Assembly: GCA_035487155.1 (NCBI GenBank) | Contig: DATHMK010000016.1 | Location: forward strand, 1-64,000 | Source of the DNA: DAIDKA01 sp035487155 | GTDB taxonomy: Bacteria; Pseudomonadota; Gammaproteobacteria; Steroidobacterales; Steroidobacteraceae | Direction: 5' to 3' | DNA length: 64,000 nt | Shown: positions 22,784 through 31,175 of the stretch, piece by piece | How positions within the stretch are numbered: position 1 is the first letter of the stretch | How the letters are laid out: each line of letters opens with the position of its first letter | Notes under the pieces: model-generated | What the model was told of the DNA's origin: nothing | Databases searched by the model: none | The model's input: only the letters and a program-made list of their open reading frames with translations | Made by a program: the position numbers and the translations under genes

Positions 22784-23231
22784 GGCCACCCAAAGCACCT
22801 TCGTCTACGTGACCTACATCCGTACCAGTCCGGAACGGCTCTGGGCCGCACTGACCCAGCCGCAGTTCACGCGTCAGTATTGGTTCGGCATGGATTTCAC
22901 TTCAGAGTGGAGCACCGGAGCCGGCTGGAAGCTCAAGTTTGCCGACGGTCGCATTGCCGATCACGGCAAGGTGCTGGAAGTAGAGCCCGCGCGCAGACTT
23001 GTTATCCAGTGGGAACATGAACTGCGTCCGGAGCTCAAGGCCGAAGGCCCAGCACAGTGCACCTTCGAGCTGGAGCCCACGGGCGAGATCGTCAAGCTCA
23101 CCGTCACGCACACCAGTCCAAGGCCGGATTCCAAGCTCATCGTCGCCGTCTCAGGCGGCTGGCCGAAGATCCTGTCCAACCTCAAGTCGTTGCTGGAGAC
23201 CGGCAAGCCGATCGTGACCGAGAAACTCTGA
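22776..23231 (+). CDS. SRPBCC/AHSA1-family protein
   Basis: 151 residues with the helix-grip fold signature of Aha1-like START proteins: VYVTYIRTSPERLWAALT at the start, WFGMDFTSEWSTGAGWKLKF, an ELEPTGEIVKLTVTH strand pair, and a C-terminal long helix with GGWPKILSNLKSLLETG. Such domains bind hydrophobic ligands in a deep cavity. The start lies inside the arsR 3' end (8-base overlap), so it is translationally coupled and co-regulated. The ligand is unknown. A sensing or detoxification pair with ArsR is a reasonable inference. Confidence 0.88.
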   Translation: MNEATQSTFVYVTYIRTSPERLWAALTQPQFTRQYWFGMDFTSEWSTGAGWKLKFADGRIADHGKVLEVEPARRLVIQWEHELRPELKAEGPAQCTFELEPTGEIVKLTVTHTSPRPDSKLIVAVSGGWPKILSNLKSLLETGKPIVTEKL

Positions 23232-23251
23232 GCGCGGCGGCTGGCGTCGGC

Positions 23252-24199
23252 TCAGTCGCTGGCCTGATCCAGGCGCTTGATCGACGCGGCATCAAGCCTC
23301 AGATGCGCGGCCGCCACCAGAGCCTGCAGCTGCGCGGAACTGGTGGCACTGGCGATCGGTGCCGTCACCCCGGGGCGCATCATCAGCCATGCCAGCGCGA
23401 CACTGGCGGGGGTCGTTGCGTGGCTCGCCGCGACTTCATCCAGCGCGGCCAGAATCGCGGTGCCCCGGGCGGTGAGATATTTCTCCACGCGCGGTCCGCG
23501 GGCACGGCCCGCGAGGTCCTGGCTTGAGCGGTACTTGCCGCTCAGGAAGCCACTGGCCAGGGCGAAGTAGGTAATGGCCCCGACACCGCGCTTCACGCAC
23601 AGCGGCGCCAGTTCCTCCTCGAACCCCGCCCGGTCATACAAGTTGTACAGCGGCTGCAGGCTGTCATAGCGCGGCAGGCCGTTTTGCTGCGCCAGATCCA
23701 GAGCCTGCGACAGTCGCGCCGCGCTGTAATTGGAGGCACCGATGGCGCGCACCTTGCCCTGCCTGATCAGGTCCCCGAAGGCCGCCAGCGTCTCCTCCAG
23801 CGCCGTATCCTGATCGTCCACGTGCGCCTGATACAGATCGATGTAATCGGTCTGCAGGCGCCGCAGCGATTCTTCAACTGCCTGCATGATGCGCGGCCTG
23901 GACAGGCCCTTGCGATCAGGAGGCATCAGCCAGCCCACTTTGGTTGCCAGTATCACCCGCGAACGGTTGCCGCGCTGGCGGCACCAGTTGCCAATGATGG
24001 TCTCGGACTCCCCGCCGACATGACCCGGCACCCAGGTCGAATACACATCGGCGGTGTCGATGAAATCGAATCCCGCCGCGACGAATTCATCGAGTATCCG
24101 GAACGATGCCGCCTCATCCAGCGTCCAACCCAGGACATTGCCGCCAAAGCACAGCGGCGCGGTGTGAATGTCCGATTGACCCAGCCGGCGTCTTTGCAT
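23252..24199 (-). CDS. Aldo/keto reductase
   Basis: 315 residues from ATG 24199 (MQRRRLGQSDIH); an upstream in-frame extension to 24259 would run through the small membrane-protein gene and is rejected. It is a TIM-barrel NADPH oxidoreductase with the active site Asp/Tyr in DTADVYSTW, Lys in ILATKVGW and His in LYQAHVDD, followed by the NADP-binding end (SATSSAQLQALV). It resembles the YajO/Tas-type subgroup that reduces aldehydes or ketones. It is 7 bases downstream of a small membrane-protein gene on the same strand and probably co-transcribed. Substrate unknown. Confidence 0.9.
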   Translation of the reverse strand: MQRRRLGQSDIHTAPLCFGGNVLGWTLDEAASFRILDEFVAAGFDFIDTADVYSTWVPGHVGGESETIIGNWCRQRGNRSRVILATKVGWLMPPDRKGLSRPRIMQAVEESLRRLQTDYIDLYQAHVDDQDTALEETLAAFGDLIRQGKVRAIGASNYSAARLSQALDLAQQNGLPRYDSLQPLYNLYDRAGFEEELAPLCVKRGVGAITYFALASGFLSGKYRSSQDLAGRARGPRVEKYLTARGTAILAALDEVAASHATTPASVALAWLMMRPGVTAPIASATSSAQLQALVAAAHLRLDAASIKRLDQASD

Positions 24200-24206
24200 C
24201 GAGCCG

Positions 24207-24407
24207 CTACTTCCGGTCGATCTGGATGTTTTCCTTGATGCCGCTGTTGCTGACCGCAATCATGATGCCAATACCCAGCGCGATGGCCACTCCGATCAGC
24301 GTCCAGGTGGTACCAATGCGCGCCAGGACGCCCAGTTTCCACAATGCCGCCAGCAGCCCGGCCAAGAGGATGACAAATCCAACAAAGTACATGCCGGCCC
24401 ATTTCAT
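24207..24407 (-). CDS. Small two-helix membrane protein
   Basis: 66 residues, ATG 24407 with GGGAGG seven bases upstream, a strong ribosome site that supports it being real. Two hydrophobic segments (about 5-24 and 33-52) are separated by a short loop with Arg, and a basic tail IKENIQIDRK follows. It is an inner-membrane protein of unknown function. It ends 7 bases before the aldo/keto reductase start. Confidence 0.7.
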   Translation of the reverse strand: MKWAGMYFVGFVILLAGLLAALWKLGVLARIGTTWTLIGVAIALGIGIMIAVSNSGIKENIQIDRK

Positions 24408-24478
24408 GATTCGCCTCCCGTGGTGGCGTCAGTTTACCGGAATCCCACGGCGCCTGCCCGCGGCGCAGTGGCGCGGGC

Positions 24479-27007
24479 TCAGGCGCAAAGTCCCAGCGCC
24501 AGCGCACAGGCCGCCAGCTCATCCACTGCACCCGGGCCGGGCGCGTTCGGCGCATCCCAGTGCGGCCCCAGGTTTTGCTCCAGCGCCTTGATCGCATCGG
24601 CGCGCATGCGCTGTTCGACCGGACGCCGTCGCGACTGGGCTCGTGCCTCGTGAGCCTCATCGGAGCAGCCCGCGACACGCACTGCCGCCCCATAACGCCG
24701 CTCAGCACAGGCCAGGAAAGTCATGGCATCGAGCACCTTGTACAGCTCCCGGGTGTCGAGCCTTGATGCAAGTTCATGAATTTCAGCGCCCGTCGCGCGC
24801 GCCTCATCGATCTCGCCGCGGATCAGCAGCGCGCTGAAGATCAGCGCCAGCAGTTCAAACTGTGTCTGCCTGCTGCCCAGATGACGCAGACTCGACAATA
24901 TCGGCCGACCCAGCTGCAGCGCCCCGGCCACATCGCCGCAGGCGATATCCAGTTCGACGATACTCACGGTGGCCGCCAAGGCCTGACGCTCGCTGGTCGT
25001 CAGGGACAGTCGCACCGCGCGTTGGTAGGCGGCCCGCGCCTCGATGAAGCATCCTGACTCCATGAGCATCGCCCCTTCGGTCAAGGCCCCATGGGCCAGC
25101 AGCCGCGCCGGCCACCCTGGATCCTCGAGCTGCTTTGCCGCGGAGAATGCGGTGCGTGCGGTGGCCGCCGCCACGCGCCAGTTCGCGGCCAGCTGCATCA
25201 AGGCGAAGTAATGCGGCCGGCTTTCATTCGTGGCCCCATACATTTCGGCGGCAAGCTCCGCGGCGTAATGGGCCCGATCGCGCTGCCGGGTGGAGTCGTA
25301 GACGCTGATTGCCTCCCAGAAACGGCCGATGCGTTTGCGCGGCAGCGCATCGGACAGCAACGCGAGAACCCGCGAGTAGCGGGCCCGACCTTCAGCATGC
25401 AGGTCAGTCTCGACGAACAGCGGCCACGCCGACCCGCATAGCGCCACGCCGAGTTCACTTTCGTTGCGAATGGCCCAATCCATGGCGGCACGGACATTGG
25501 CCAGTTCCGGCTCGTAGCGATGCAGCCATATGGCCTCATCCAGCGACCAGTACTCGGTGTAGGCCGCATCGAGCAATTCCAGAACCGTCACGGCCATGCG
25601 CTCGCCGGCGGTGTCCAGATCACCGGCCGCGGCCAGTTTGTCCAAGGCATAGGCACGCGCGGTCTCAAGCAAGGTGTAGCGCGGCGGATCCACCGCCAGT
25701 GCGGCCACCAGCGACCGGTCGACAAGCCGGCCGACCAGGTCAATGGCCTCGGCGGTGTCAATGTCGCCGTCGGCGACACAGCGCGCCGCGGCATTGAGCG
25801 AAAAGCTGCCGGCAAAGGTGCCGAGTCGATTGAAGACGCGCTGTTCGGCGGCCGTGAGCAGGCCATAGCTCCAGTCGAAGGCCGCATGCAGGGCGCCATG
25901 TCGTGGATCGGACTGCCGACCGGCGCCGCGCAGCAGCCGGAACCTGTCATCGAGCCGCTCGAGCAGATTGGCGAGTCCCAGTGCCGGAACGCGAGCCGCC
26001 GCCAGCTCCAGGGCGAGCGGAATACCATCCAGCCGGCGGCAGATCTTGCTCACCAGCGCGGCGTTGGCCTCGGTCAGTTGAAATCGTCGATCCGCCGCCG
26101 CGGCCCGCTGCGCAAACAGCATGACGCCCGCGTACTGTGCGGCCGCATCCCCGGGAACATCCGGCTCGGGAACGGGCAGTACCGCGAGCCGGTAGACCAG
26201 CTCCCCGGCAACACCCAGCGGCGCCTGACTGGTCACCAGCGCGCGCACCGCCTGGGTCTGCGAGATCAATGCGGCCAAGGGGCTGGCCAGCGTGTCACCC
26301 AGGTGCTCAGCGCAGTCCAGGATCAACAGCAGTGGCACATTCTCGAGCGCCTGGCGCAGCACCGAGAAAGCATCCTGTCCCTCGGGCAGCGACAGTCCAA
26401 GCGCCACCGCGATGGCCGAGTACACGAGCTGGATCTGCTCCAGAGGTCCAAGGGAAACCCAGGCCACCGCGGCCTCCGGCAGCGCCGACTCGCGCGCCAG
26501 GATTTCCTGAGCCAGTCGGGTCTTGCCCACTCCGGCGATGCCGACAATGGTGACCAGCGATGAACTGGCAAGCGCGTCCTGAACTCCTCGTACGTCACTG
26601 TCGCGTCCGATCAGAGGTCCGAGCCGGTTCGGCCAGGTGCGCCGTGACACCGCCAGCCGTGGCAGGACGTGCTCGCGCTGCGCCGGTGGGACGCCGGCAT
26701 CAGTCCCCTGGCCCGATGACACTTCAAGTTCCAACCGGTAGCCGAATCCCGGCACGGTGCGAATGGCGCCGGCACCCAGCACGCGCCTGAGGCTCGCGAT
26801 CTGCGCCGGAAGATTATTTTCATCAACAACCAGGCGTGGCCAGACGCGCTCGAGCAGCGTGTTCTTGTGCACCAGGCGCCCATGCTGTTCCACCAGCACC
26901 AGCAGCAAATCAAAGGCGCGCGCTCCAAGCTCAACGGGCTTACCCGCGGCGCACAGCATCCGCTCCGAAGGGTAGATCTCAAATGATCCCAGGCGTATGC
27001 GATCCAT
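24479..27007 (-). CDS. Transcriptional regulator: winged helix - STAND/NB-ARC-type ATPase - TPR-like
   Basis: 842 residues from ATG 27007. Residues 1-95 are an OmpR/PhoB-type winged helix (ELGARAFDLLLVLVEQHG, then IRTVPGFGYRL). About 130-420 is a P-loop ATPase: Walker A GIAGVGKT at 156-163, Walker B LLLILD at 226-231. The remaining about 400 residues are helical and TPR-like. Such proteins resemble AfsR/MalT-like signal-transduction ATPases, in which ligand and ATP drive oligomerisation on DNA. There is no receiver domain, so it is a one-component regulator. It is divergent from the UrcA gene across 162 bases, making that gene and perhaps itself likely targets. Confidence 0.88.
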   Translation of the reverse strand: MDRIRLGSFEIYPSERMLCAAGKPVELGARAFDLLLVLVEQHGRLVHKNTLLERVWPRLVVDENNLPAQIASLRRVLGAGAIRTVPGFGYRLELEVSSGQGTDAGVPPAQREHVLPRLAVSRRTWPNRLGPLIGRDSDVRGVQDALASSSLVTIVGIAGVGKTRLAQEILARESALPEAAVAWVSLGPLEQIQLVYSAIAVALGLSLPEGQDAFSVLRQALENVPLLLILDCAEHLGDTLASPLAALISQTQAVRALVTSQAPLGVAGELVYRLAVLPVPEPDVPGDAAAQYAGVMLFAQRAAAADRRFQLTEANAALVSKICRRLDGIPLALELAAARVPALGLANLLERLDDRFRLLRGAGRQSDPRHGALHAAFDWSYGLLTAAEQRVFNRLGTFAGSFSLNAAARCVADGDIDTAEAIDLVGRLVDRSLVAALAVDPPRYTLLETARAYALDKLAAAGDLDTAGERMAVTVLELLDAAYTEYWSLDEAIWLHRYEPELANVRAAMDWAIRNESELGVALCGSAWPLFVETDLHAEGRARYSRVLALLSDALPRKRIGRFWEAISVYDSTRQRDRAHYAAELAAEMYGATNESRPHYFALMQLAANWRVAAATARTAFSAAKQLEDPGWPARLLAHGALTEGAMLMESGCFIEARAAYQRAVRLSLTTSERQALAATVSIVELDIACGDVAGALQLGRPILSSLRHLGSRQTQFELLALIFSALLIRGEIDEARATGAEIHELASRLDTRELYKVLDAMTFLACAERRYGAAVRVAGCSDEAHEARAQSRRRPVEQRMRADAIKALEQNLGPHWDAPNAPGPGAVDELAACALALGLCA

Positions 27008-27169
27008 TGATCTGACTATACCTGCTGGTCTTGGCACGGGCATAGCAGCAATTCATTGAAGTTTCAGGAGCGATTCAAGCTTCAAACAATTGTTGGCGCG
27101 ATGCTCTACCCACGCGCTGCCGTGTCGATGAACACCCGGCGCAACTGTCAACCAAAACGGGAGATTGCC

Positions 27170-27523
27170 ATGAAGAAGCTGACCGCCCTGATCACTGTCG
27201 CCGGATTCGCCACCGTGTTTTGCGCCGCTGCGCAGGCGGGTTCGGTGTCCGAGGCGCCCACTGAGATCGTTCGCTATGCCGCCGCCGATGCGGCCAATGT
27301 CGCCACAGTCGCCGTGCTCTATCGGCGCATCGAGGCTGCGGCCGGCCGAGTCTGCGGCGCGCGCATCGCCCCGGGAAGATCCTTCCCCTCAGCGGCCTGG
27401 AATCATTGCGCGCAAGGCGCGATACGCGATGCACTGGTCCGGATTGACACCCCGGCGGTCGCGGCCTATGCCGCGAGCCACGGCATCCTGGTGCTGGAGG
27501 CCACCACCGCGAGCCGCAATTGA
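27170..27523 (+). CDS. UrcA-family secreted protein
   Basis: 117 residues from ATG 27170 with GGGAG upstream. A signal peptide of about 24 residues ending AAAQAG is followed by a short helical domain with two Cys (RVCGAR and NHCAQ) that are expected to form a disulfide, and the family pattern VRYAAADAANVATVAVLYRRI near the start. UrcA proteins are common in alpha- and gammaproteobacteria and have no defined function. It is divergent from the STAND regulator. Confidence 0.78.
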   Translation: MKKLTALITVAGFATVFCAAAQAGSVSEAPTEIVRYAAADAANVATVAVLYRRIEAAAGRVCGARIAPGRSFPSAAWNHCAQGAIRDALVRIDTPAVAAYAASHGILVLEATTASRN

Positions 27524-27682
27524 TGGACCATCGGTAGTTCTAAGTGATTGATATGCGGGCGGTTAGTCGCGGTTCCCTGCGGCAGCCGCCCCATTTTCAG
27601 AAAATTTTCATAGGCGTTTCAGGACAAGTCCGGCCACACGCGGGAAACTGTTTACGCAGACCACCATCAACAGGAGAACACG

Positions 27683-27955
27683 ATGCCTAAATTTGTGATC
27701 GAACGGGACATTCCGGGGGCTGGCAAGTTGAGTCCGCTGGAGCTCAAAGCGGTGTCCAAGAAGTCATGCGGGATTCTCAGCAGCCTCGGACCCAGCGTGC
27801 ATTGGATTCAAAGCTACGTCACCGCCGACAAGCTCTATTGCATCTACCACGCATCCGATGAATCACTGATTCGAAGGCACGCGGAGCTCGGCGGATTTCC
27901 GGCCAACAAGATCTCGCAGGTGATGTGCGTCATCGATCCTGCCACGGCCGAATAG
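27683..27955 (+). CDS. DUF4242 (SCO4226-like nickel-binding) protein
   Basis: 90 residues, ATG 27683 with AGGAG seven bases upstream. It matches the small ferredoxin-like DUF4242 family: KFVIERDIPGAGKLS at the start, then SVHWIQSYVTADKLYCIYHA and HAELGGFPANKISQV. The Streptomyces relative SCO4226 binds nickel; His and Cys residues are present here, but nickel binding is not shown. Whether it is co-transcribed with urcA (160 bases apart) is unclear. Confidence 0.8.
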   Translation: MPKFVIERDIPGAGKLSPLELKAVSKKSCGILSSLGPSVHWIQSYVTADKLYCIYHASDESLIRRHAELGGFPANKISQVMCVIDPATAE

Positions 27956-27978
27956 ACGCACCAGGCAATGCCGCAGGG

Positions 27979-28905
27979 TCAATTCGATTGCGCGCCGAGG
28001 GCAATCGATGCGTAGACCAGCGAGATACTGCTCCAGGCCCCCAAGGTGAAATAAAGCGACATCCAAAGGACCTCGGTCTTCCAGATCTCCCAGCGGTAGG
28101 ACACGATCCGGGTTCGCCAGGCATCGATCACGCCTTCGGCCAGACTCAGGTATTGGCGTCCACTGGCCTGATCGGCACGCCATCGCGACCAGTAGGCAGG
28201 AACATCGAACAGAAATATATATGCGACGTAGGCGGCGCCTCCGACGCACCAGGCAATCATTGGCAGATACAGTCCTGCGACCCGGTGCGGCTCCATCAGC
28301 AGCAGGCCGGCAATGATGAGCGCTGCACCGATGCCCCAGATCGAGTTCTCCAGCGCGTGCGGGCGCTGCGCAGTGGTGAGCACGGCGTACCAGGAGCAGC
28401 CTTCAGCGAGCAGGATGAGCGGTACGATCAGCAGCGATACCGCGATGCCTGTCTGATTGTTGCTCAGCAGCGCCATACGGTGCAGGACCAAAGCCCACTG
28501 GGCGGCAAAACACAATTCGGCGACCGTAGCGATCGACCGGCCGACCATGACACTGGACAGCCGGGAGTTGACCAGGACAAAGCGTGGAATGTCGTATACC
28601 GGCAGCACGGAACGATACGCGCAACCAAACACATACCCGGCGGCCAGCAGCACCTGCAGCAGGCTGGCCGCGCTGCTGTGCAGGTGGTTTGCTGATTGAG
28701 CATGGCTAACTGCGAGGGCCGACAGCGACCAGATGACCAGGTTCAGGGCCGCGGCCGTACACAGCAGTGCATGCCACAGCACCACCGCGCGCGACTTCAC
28801 ATCGGCGGCGGCCCGTGGCCGGAAATTTGCTGTGGCGCGCCCCAGCGAGGTGGCAGTTCTTATCTGGGTCAGGCCTTGACGATTGTCCACACTTCTTGTT
28901 ACCAC
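27979..28905 (-). CDS. Polytopic membrane protein of unknown function
   Basis: 308 residues from GTG 28905, the only start available before a deep internal Met; no ribosome site is seen, so the N-terminus is uncertain. About seven hydrophobic helices occur (for example AVVLWHALLCTAAALNLVIW, VSLLIVPLILLAEGCSWYAV and IIAGLLLM), with a short soluble C-terminal region. No motif of a known transporter or enzyme is recognised. It is convergent with the DUF4242 gene and follows the M50 protease gene on the same strand after 36 bases. Confidence 0.6.
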   Translation of the reverse strand: MVTRSVDNRQGLTQIRTATSLGRATANFRPRAAADVKSRAVVLWHALLCTAAALNLVIWSLSALAVSHAQSANHLHSSAASLLQVLLAAGYVFGCAYRSVLPVYDIPRFVLVNSRLSSVMVGRSIATVAELCFAAQWALVLHRMALLSNNQTGIAVSLLIVPLILLAEGCSWYAVLTTAQRPHALENSIWGIGAALIIAGLLLMEPHRVAGLYLPMIAWCVGGAAYVAYIFLFDVPAYWSRWRADQASGRQYLSLAEGVIDAWRTRIVSYRWEIWKTEVLWMSLYFTLGAWSSISLVYASIALGAQSN

Positions 28906-28941
28906 GAGCGGGCAGGCCAGGCAATCAGCGCTTGTCTTATC

Positions 28942-29913
28942 TCAAGTCCCGGAAGTCGGCGCCAGCGTCATCACATACCCCAGGCCCGAGAGCACCAGCA
29001 GGTAATACACCGTGGTGCCATAACTCGGCGCCGGCGGCAGGTCTTTGGTGAAGACACGGTAGGCGGCGCCCGCGGCCACCAGCAGCAACAGCGGCTGCCC
29101 GAAAAACGCCGCCAGCGCCACCGCCGCGGCCGCCAGCACAATCCGTTGGTGCCGGTCGAGCGCCGCAATGGCCTGCCCTCCGTCCAGCACCCACACCGGA
29201 ATCAGATTCAGGACGTTGAGCATCGCCGAGAGGCCCGCCAGGCCTATCCAGAATGAATCGCCGGTCCTCATCCAAAGGCCGGCACATACGGCAGCCCCGA
29301 TCAGACCCGCCATCGGTCCGGCAAGGCTTATGAGGGAGCGGGTCTGCAGCGTCACGCCCAGCGCGGCCCAGCGCACATAGGCGCCCAGCCCCGGCAGGAA
29401 GACGGGCATTTCAGCCGGCAGTCCGCGCCGCTTGATTTCAATGAAGTGCCCCATTTCGTGGACCAGAATCAGGATCGCAAAACCGATGCCAAAGCGCAGG
29501 CCGTACAGGCTCCAATAAAAGCCGACGAAGGCACCGAGGCTGAGCAGAAATTTCAGCTTCAATAGCGCCAGTAAGAACTTGCCCTTTGACAGCAGTACGA
29601 GCAGCGGCGCAAACGGCCCAAGCCGGCGAATCCAGCTGTTGCCACTACCGCTGTGCGGAGTGCTCGACCCGAGCGTCTGCAATCGCTGTACATTGCCCCG
29701 AATCCAATCGGCCTGCGCCGCCTCCGGCGGCAGCAACACCAGAGCTTTGAGCCAGGTTTCACGTGCGGCTGAGAAATCCTGGTGCTCCTCCTGCACACGT
29801 GCGGCGGCTGCCAGCTGCTCCAGCTGCACCGCGTGTACCAGGGCATGGCAGCTGCTGCAGACCAAGGCGCCGGGCGCCACAGTGCCATGGCAGCGGGCGC
29901 ATTCTGAGCTCAA
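28942..29913 (-). CDS. Site-2-protease-like zinc metalloprotease (M50) with N-terminal zinc ribbon
   Basis: 323 residues when started at TTG 29913, which overlaps the preceding stop as TTGA; a GTG at 29985 would add 24 residues. The N-terminus is a zinc ribbon (Cys5, Cys8, Cys19, Cys22). An amphipathic helical stretch and about six membrane helices follow. The zinc site is HEMGH, and the third ligand region is NLIPVWVLDGGQ, the M50 pattern. It would cleave transmembrane helices within the membrane. The coupled upstream gene encodes another zinc-ribbon membrane protein, perhaps a substrate or partner. Confidence 0.85.
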   Translation of the reverse strand: MSSECARCHGTVAPGALVCSSCHALVHAVQLEQLAAAARVQEEHQDFSAARETWLKALVLLPPEAAQADWIRGNVQRLQTLGSSTPHSGSGNSWIRRLGPFAPLLVLLSKGKFLLALLKLKFLLSLGAFVGFYWSLYGLRFGIGFAILILVHEMGHFIEIKRRGLPAEMPVFLPGLGAYVRWAALGVTLQTRSLISLAGPMAGLIGAAVCAGLWMRTGDSFWIGLAGLSAMLNVLNLIPVWVLDGGQAIAALDRHQRIVLAAAAVALAAFFGQPLLLLVAAGAAYRVFTKDLPPAPSYGTTVYYLLVLSGLGYVMTLAPTSGT

Positions 29914-30611
29914 CCGGGCGCCGTGGGAGCCGCTGCAGTCAGAGGGCCCACTATGTTGACCGGATTCTGGCCCGTAATGCGCCACGCGATCCGCAGACCC
30001 ACAAACAGGATCACCAGGCCAATCAATCCGTGCATCGGATTGGCAAGATCCAGAAACGGTGATGCCAGACCCAGCACCGTCAGCTCCCCCAGCGCCTTGG
30101 CAAGTCCAACGCGCGGCACCGAGGCAGCGGCATGATCGCCCGTCTGCGACTGTTCCTGGGCCTGGCGCTGCTTCAGATGCTGCGAGATGGCGATGGGGAC
30201 CGCGGCCAGTGACACGGCCATGTAGGTCAGCAGCACCGCGGCCACCTGGTAGCGGCGGCCACCGCGCCCTTTTGAACCCATGACGATGGCCTTGCCCACG
30301 ATGTAGCCCACGGCAAGGGACACAAATCCGATTACCAGTCCGGTTGCAATGGCGAACAGCACATACAGGATAAGACCCAGTACCGCGCCGCCGATGCCGA
30401 AGCTGATGCCACGCACAAACGCCGCGTGCGAGTCCTCAGGCAATCGTGCCTGGATCTGGCCTGCGCACTCGGTACAGGTCGGCACGCCATTGACACGATA
30501 ATGCGTACTGCCAAGCGCCCGACCACAGACTTTGCAGGTCGCAGCTGCAGACTGATTCGAGTACTCCGCGGTCGTAAACTGCGGCACCGGAACCTTGGCG
30601 TTGTCCGTCAT
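29910..30611 (-). CDS. Zinc-ribbon, multi-helix membrane protein
   Basis: 233 residues from ATG 30611 (MTDNAKVPVPQF). The open frame continues upstream but lacks a plausible start and overlaps the divergent VOC gene. A Cys4 ribbon (CKVCGRALGSTHYRVNG then CTEC, about residues 24-48) leads into three to four membrane helices (GGAVLGLILYVLFAIATGLV; VAAVLLTYMAVSLAAVPIAI; HGLIGLVILFVGLRI). Unknown function. It overlaps the M50 protease gene by 4 bases, so the two are translationally coupled. Confidence 0.7.
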   Translation of the reverse strand: MTDNAKVPVPQFTTAEYSNQSAAATCKVCGRALGSTHYRVNGVPTCTECAGQIQARLPEDSHAAFVRGISFGIGGAVLGLILYVLFAIATGLVIGFVSLAVGYIVGKAIVMGSKGRGGRRYQVAAVLLTYMAVSLAAVPIAISQHLKQRQAQEQSQTGDHAAASVPRVGLAKALGELTVLGLASPFLDLANPMHGLIGLVILFVGLRIAWRITGQNPVNIVGPLTAAAPTAPG

Positions 30612-30686
30612 GGATCGCAAAGTAACACAACCACCGACACTGCCAAAGACGACACCTATAATGGCGCCATCAACCGGAGACCAATC

Positions 30687-31175
30687 ATGCACCGCATCAT
30701 GCCCTGTCTGTGGTTTGATGGCATCGCCGAAGAGGCCGCCCGGTTTTATGTCGCAATATTTCCGGACAGCAAAATCGACGGTGTGCATCGGGCACCCGGG
30801 GACTATCCCGCGGGCAAGGCCGCTCAGGTGCTGATGGTCCAATTCACGCTGATGGGACAGCCGTTCGTGGGACTCAACGGCGGACCCGCGTTCCGGTTCA
30901 ACGAAGCCGTATCGTTTCAGATTCCGGTGCAGACTCAGGATGAGGTCGAGCACTTCACCGATGCGCTGTCGGCGGTGCCGGAGGCCGAACAATGCGGCTG
31001 GGTGAAGGACCGCTTCGGTGTGTCATGGCAGATCGTTCCGGAACAGCTGATCCGTTCGATCACCGCCGCCGATCCGGCACGGGCCAAGCGCGCCTTCGAG
31101 GCCATGATGAAGATGAAGCGCATCGACATTGCCGCGATCGAGCGCGCCGTCAGCGGCCACGCTCCGGGCGGCTAA
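30687..31175 (+). CDS. VOC-superfamily PhnB / 3-demethylubiquinone methyltransferase-like protein
   Basis: 162 residues from ATG 30687, with GGAGA six bases upstream. The PhnB-like fold is seen as PCLWFDGIAEEAARFYVAIF, then QVLMVQFTLMGQPFVGLNGG and a C-terminal CGWVKDRFGVSWQIVP. Members are annotated from an early misassignment; no methyltransferase motif is present and the true function is unknown. Its stop overlaps that of the convergent POTRA/HEAT gene by 4 bases. Confidence 0.85.
   Translation: MHRIMPCLWFDGIAEEAARFYVAIFPDSKIDGVHRAPGDYPAGKAAQVLMVQFTLMGQPFVGLNGGPAFRFNEAVSFQIPVQTQDEVEHFTDALSAVPEAEQCGWVKDRFGVSWQIVPEQLIRSITAADPARAKRAFEAMMKMKRIDIAAIERAVSGHAPGG

Noticed and set aside
29914..29985. 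GTG-initiated longer form of the M50 protease
   Set aside because: Adds 24 residues overlapping the upstream gene without a ribosome site; the ribbon begins right after TTG 29913. Kept only as an alternative.
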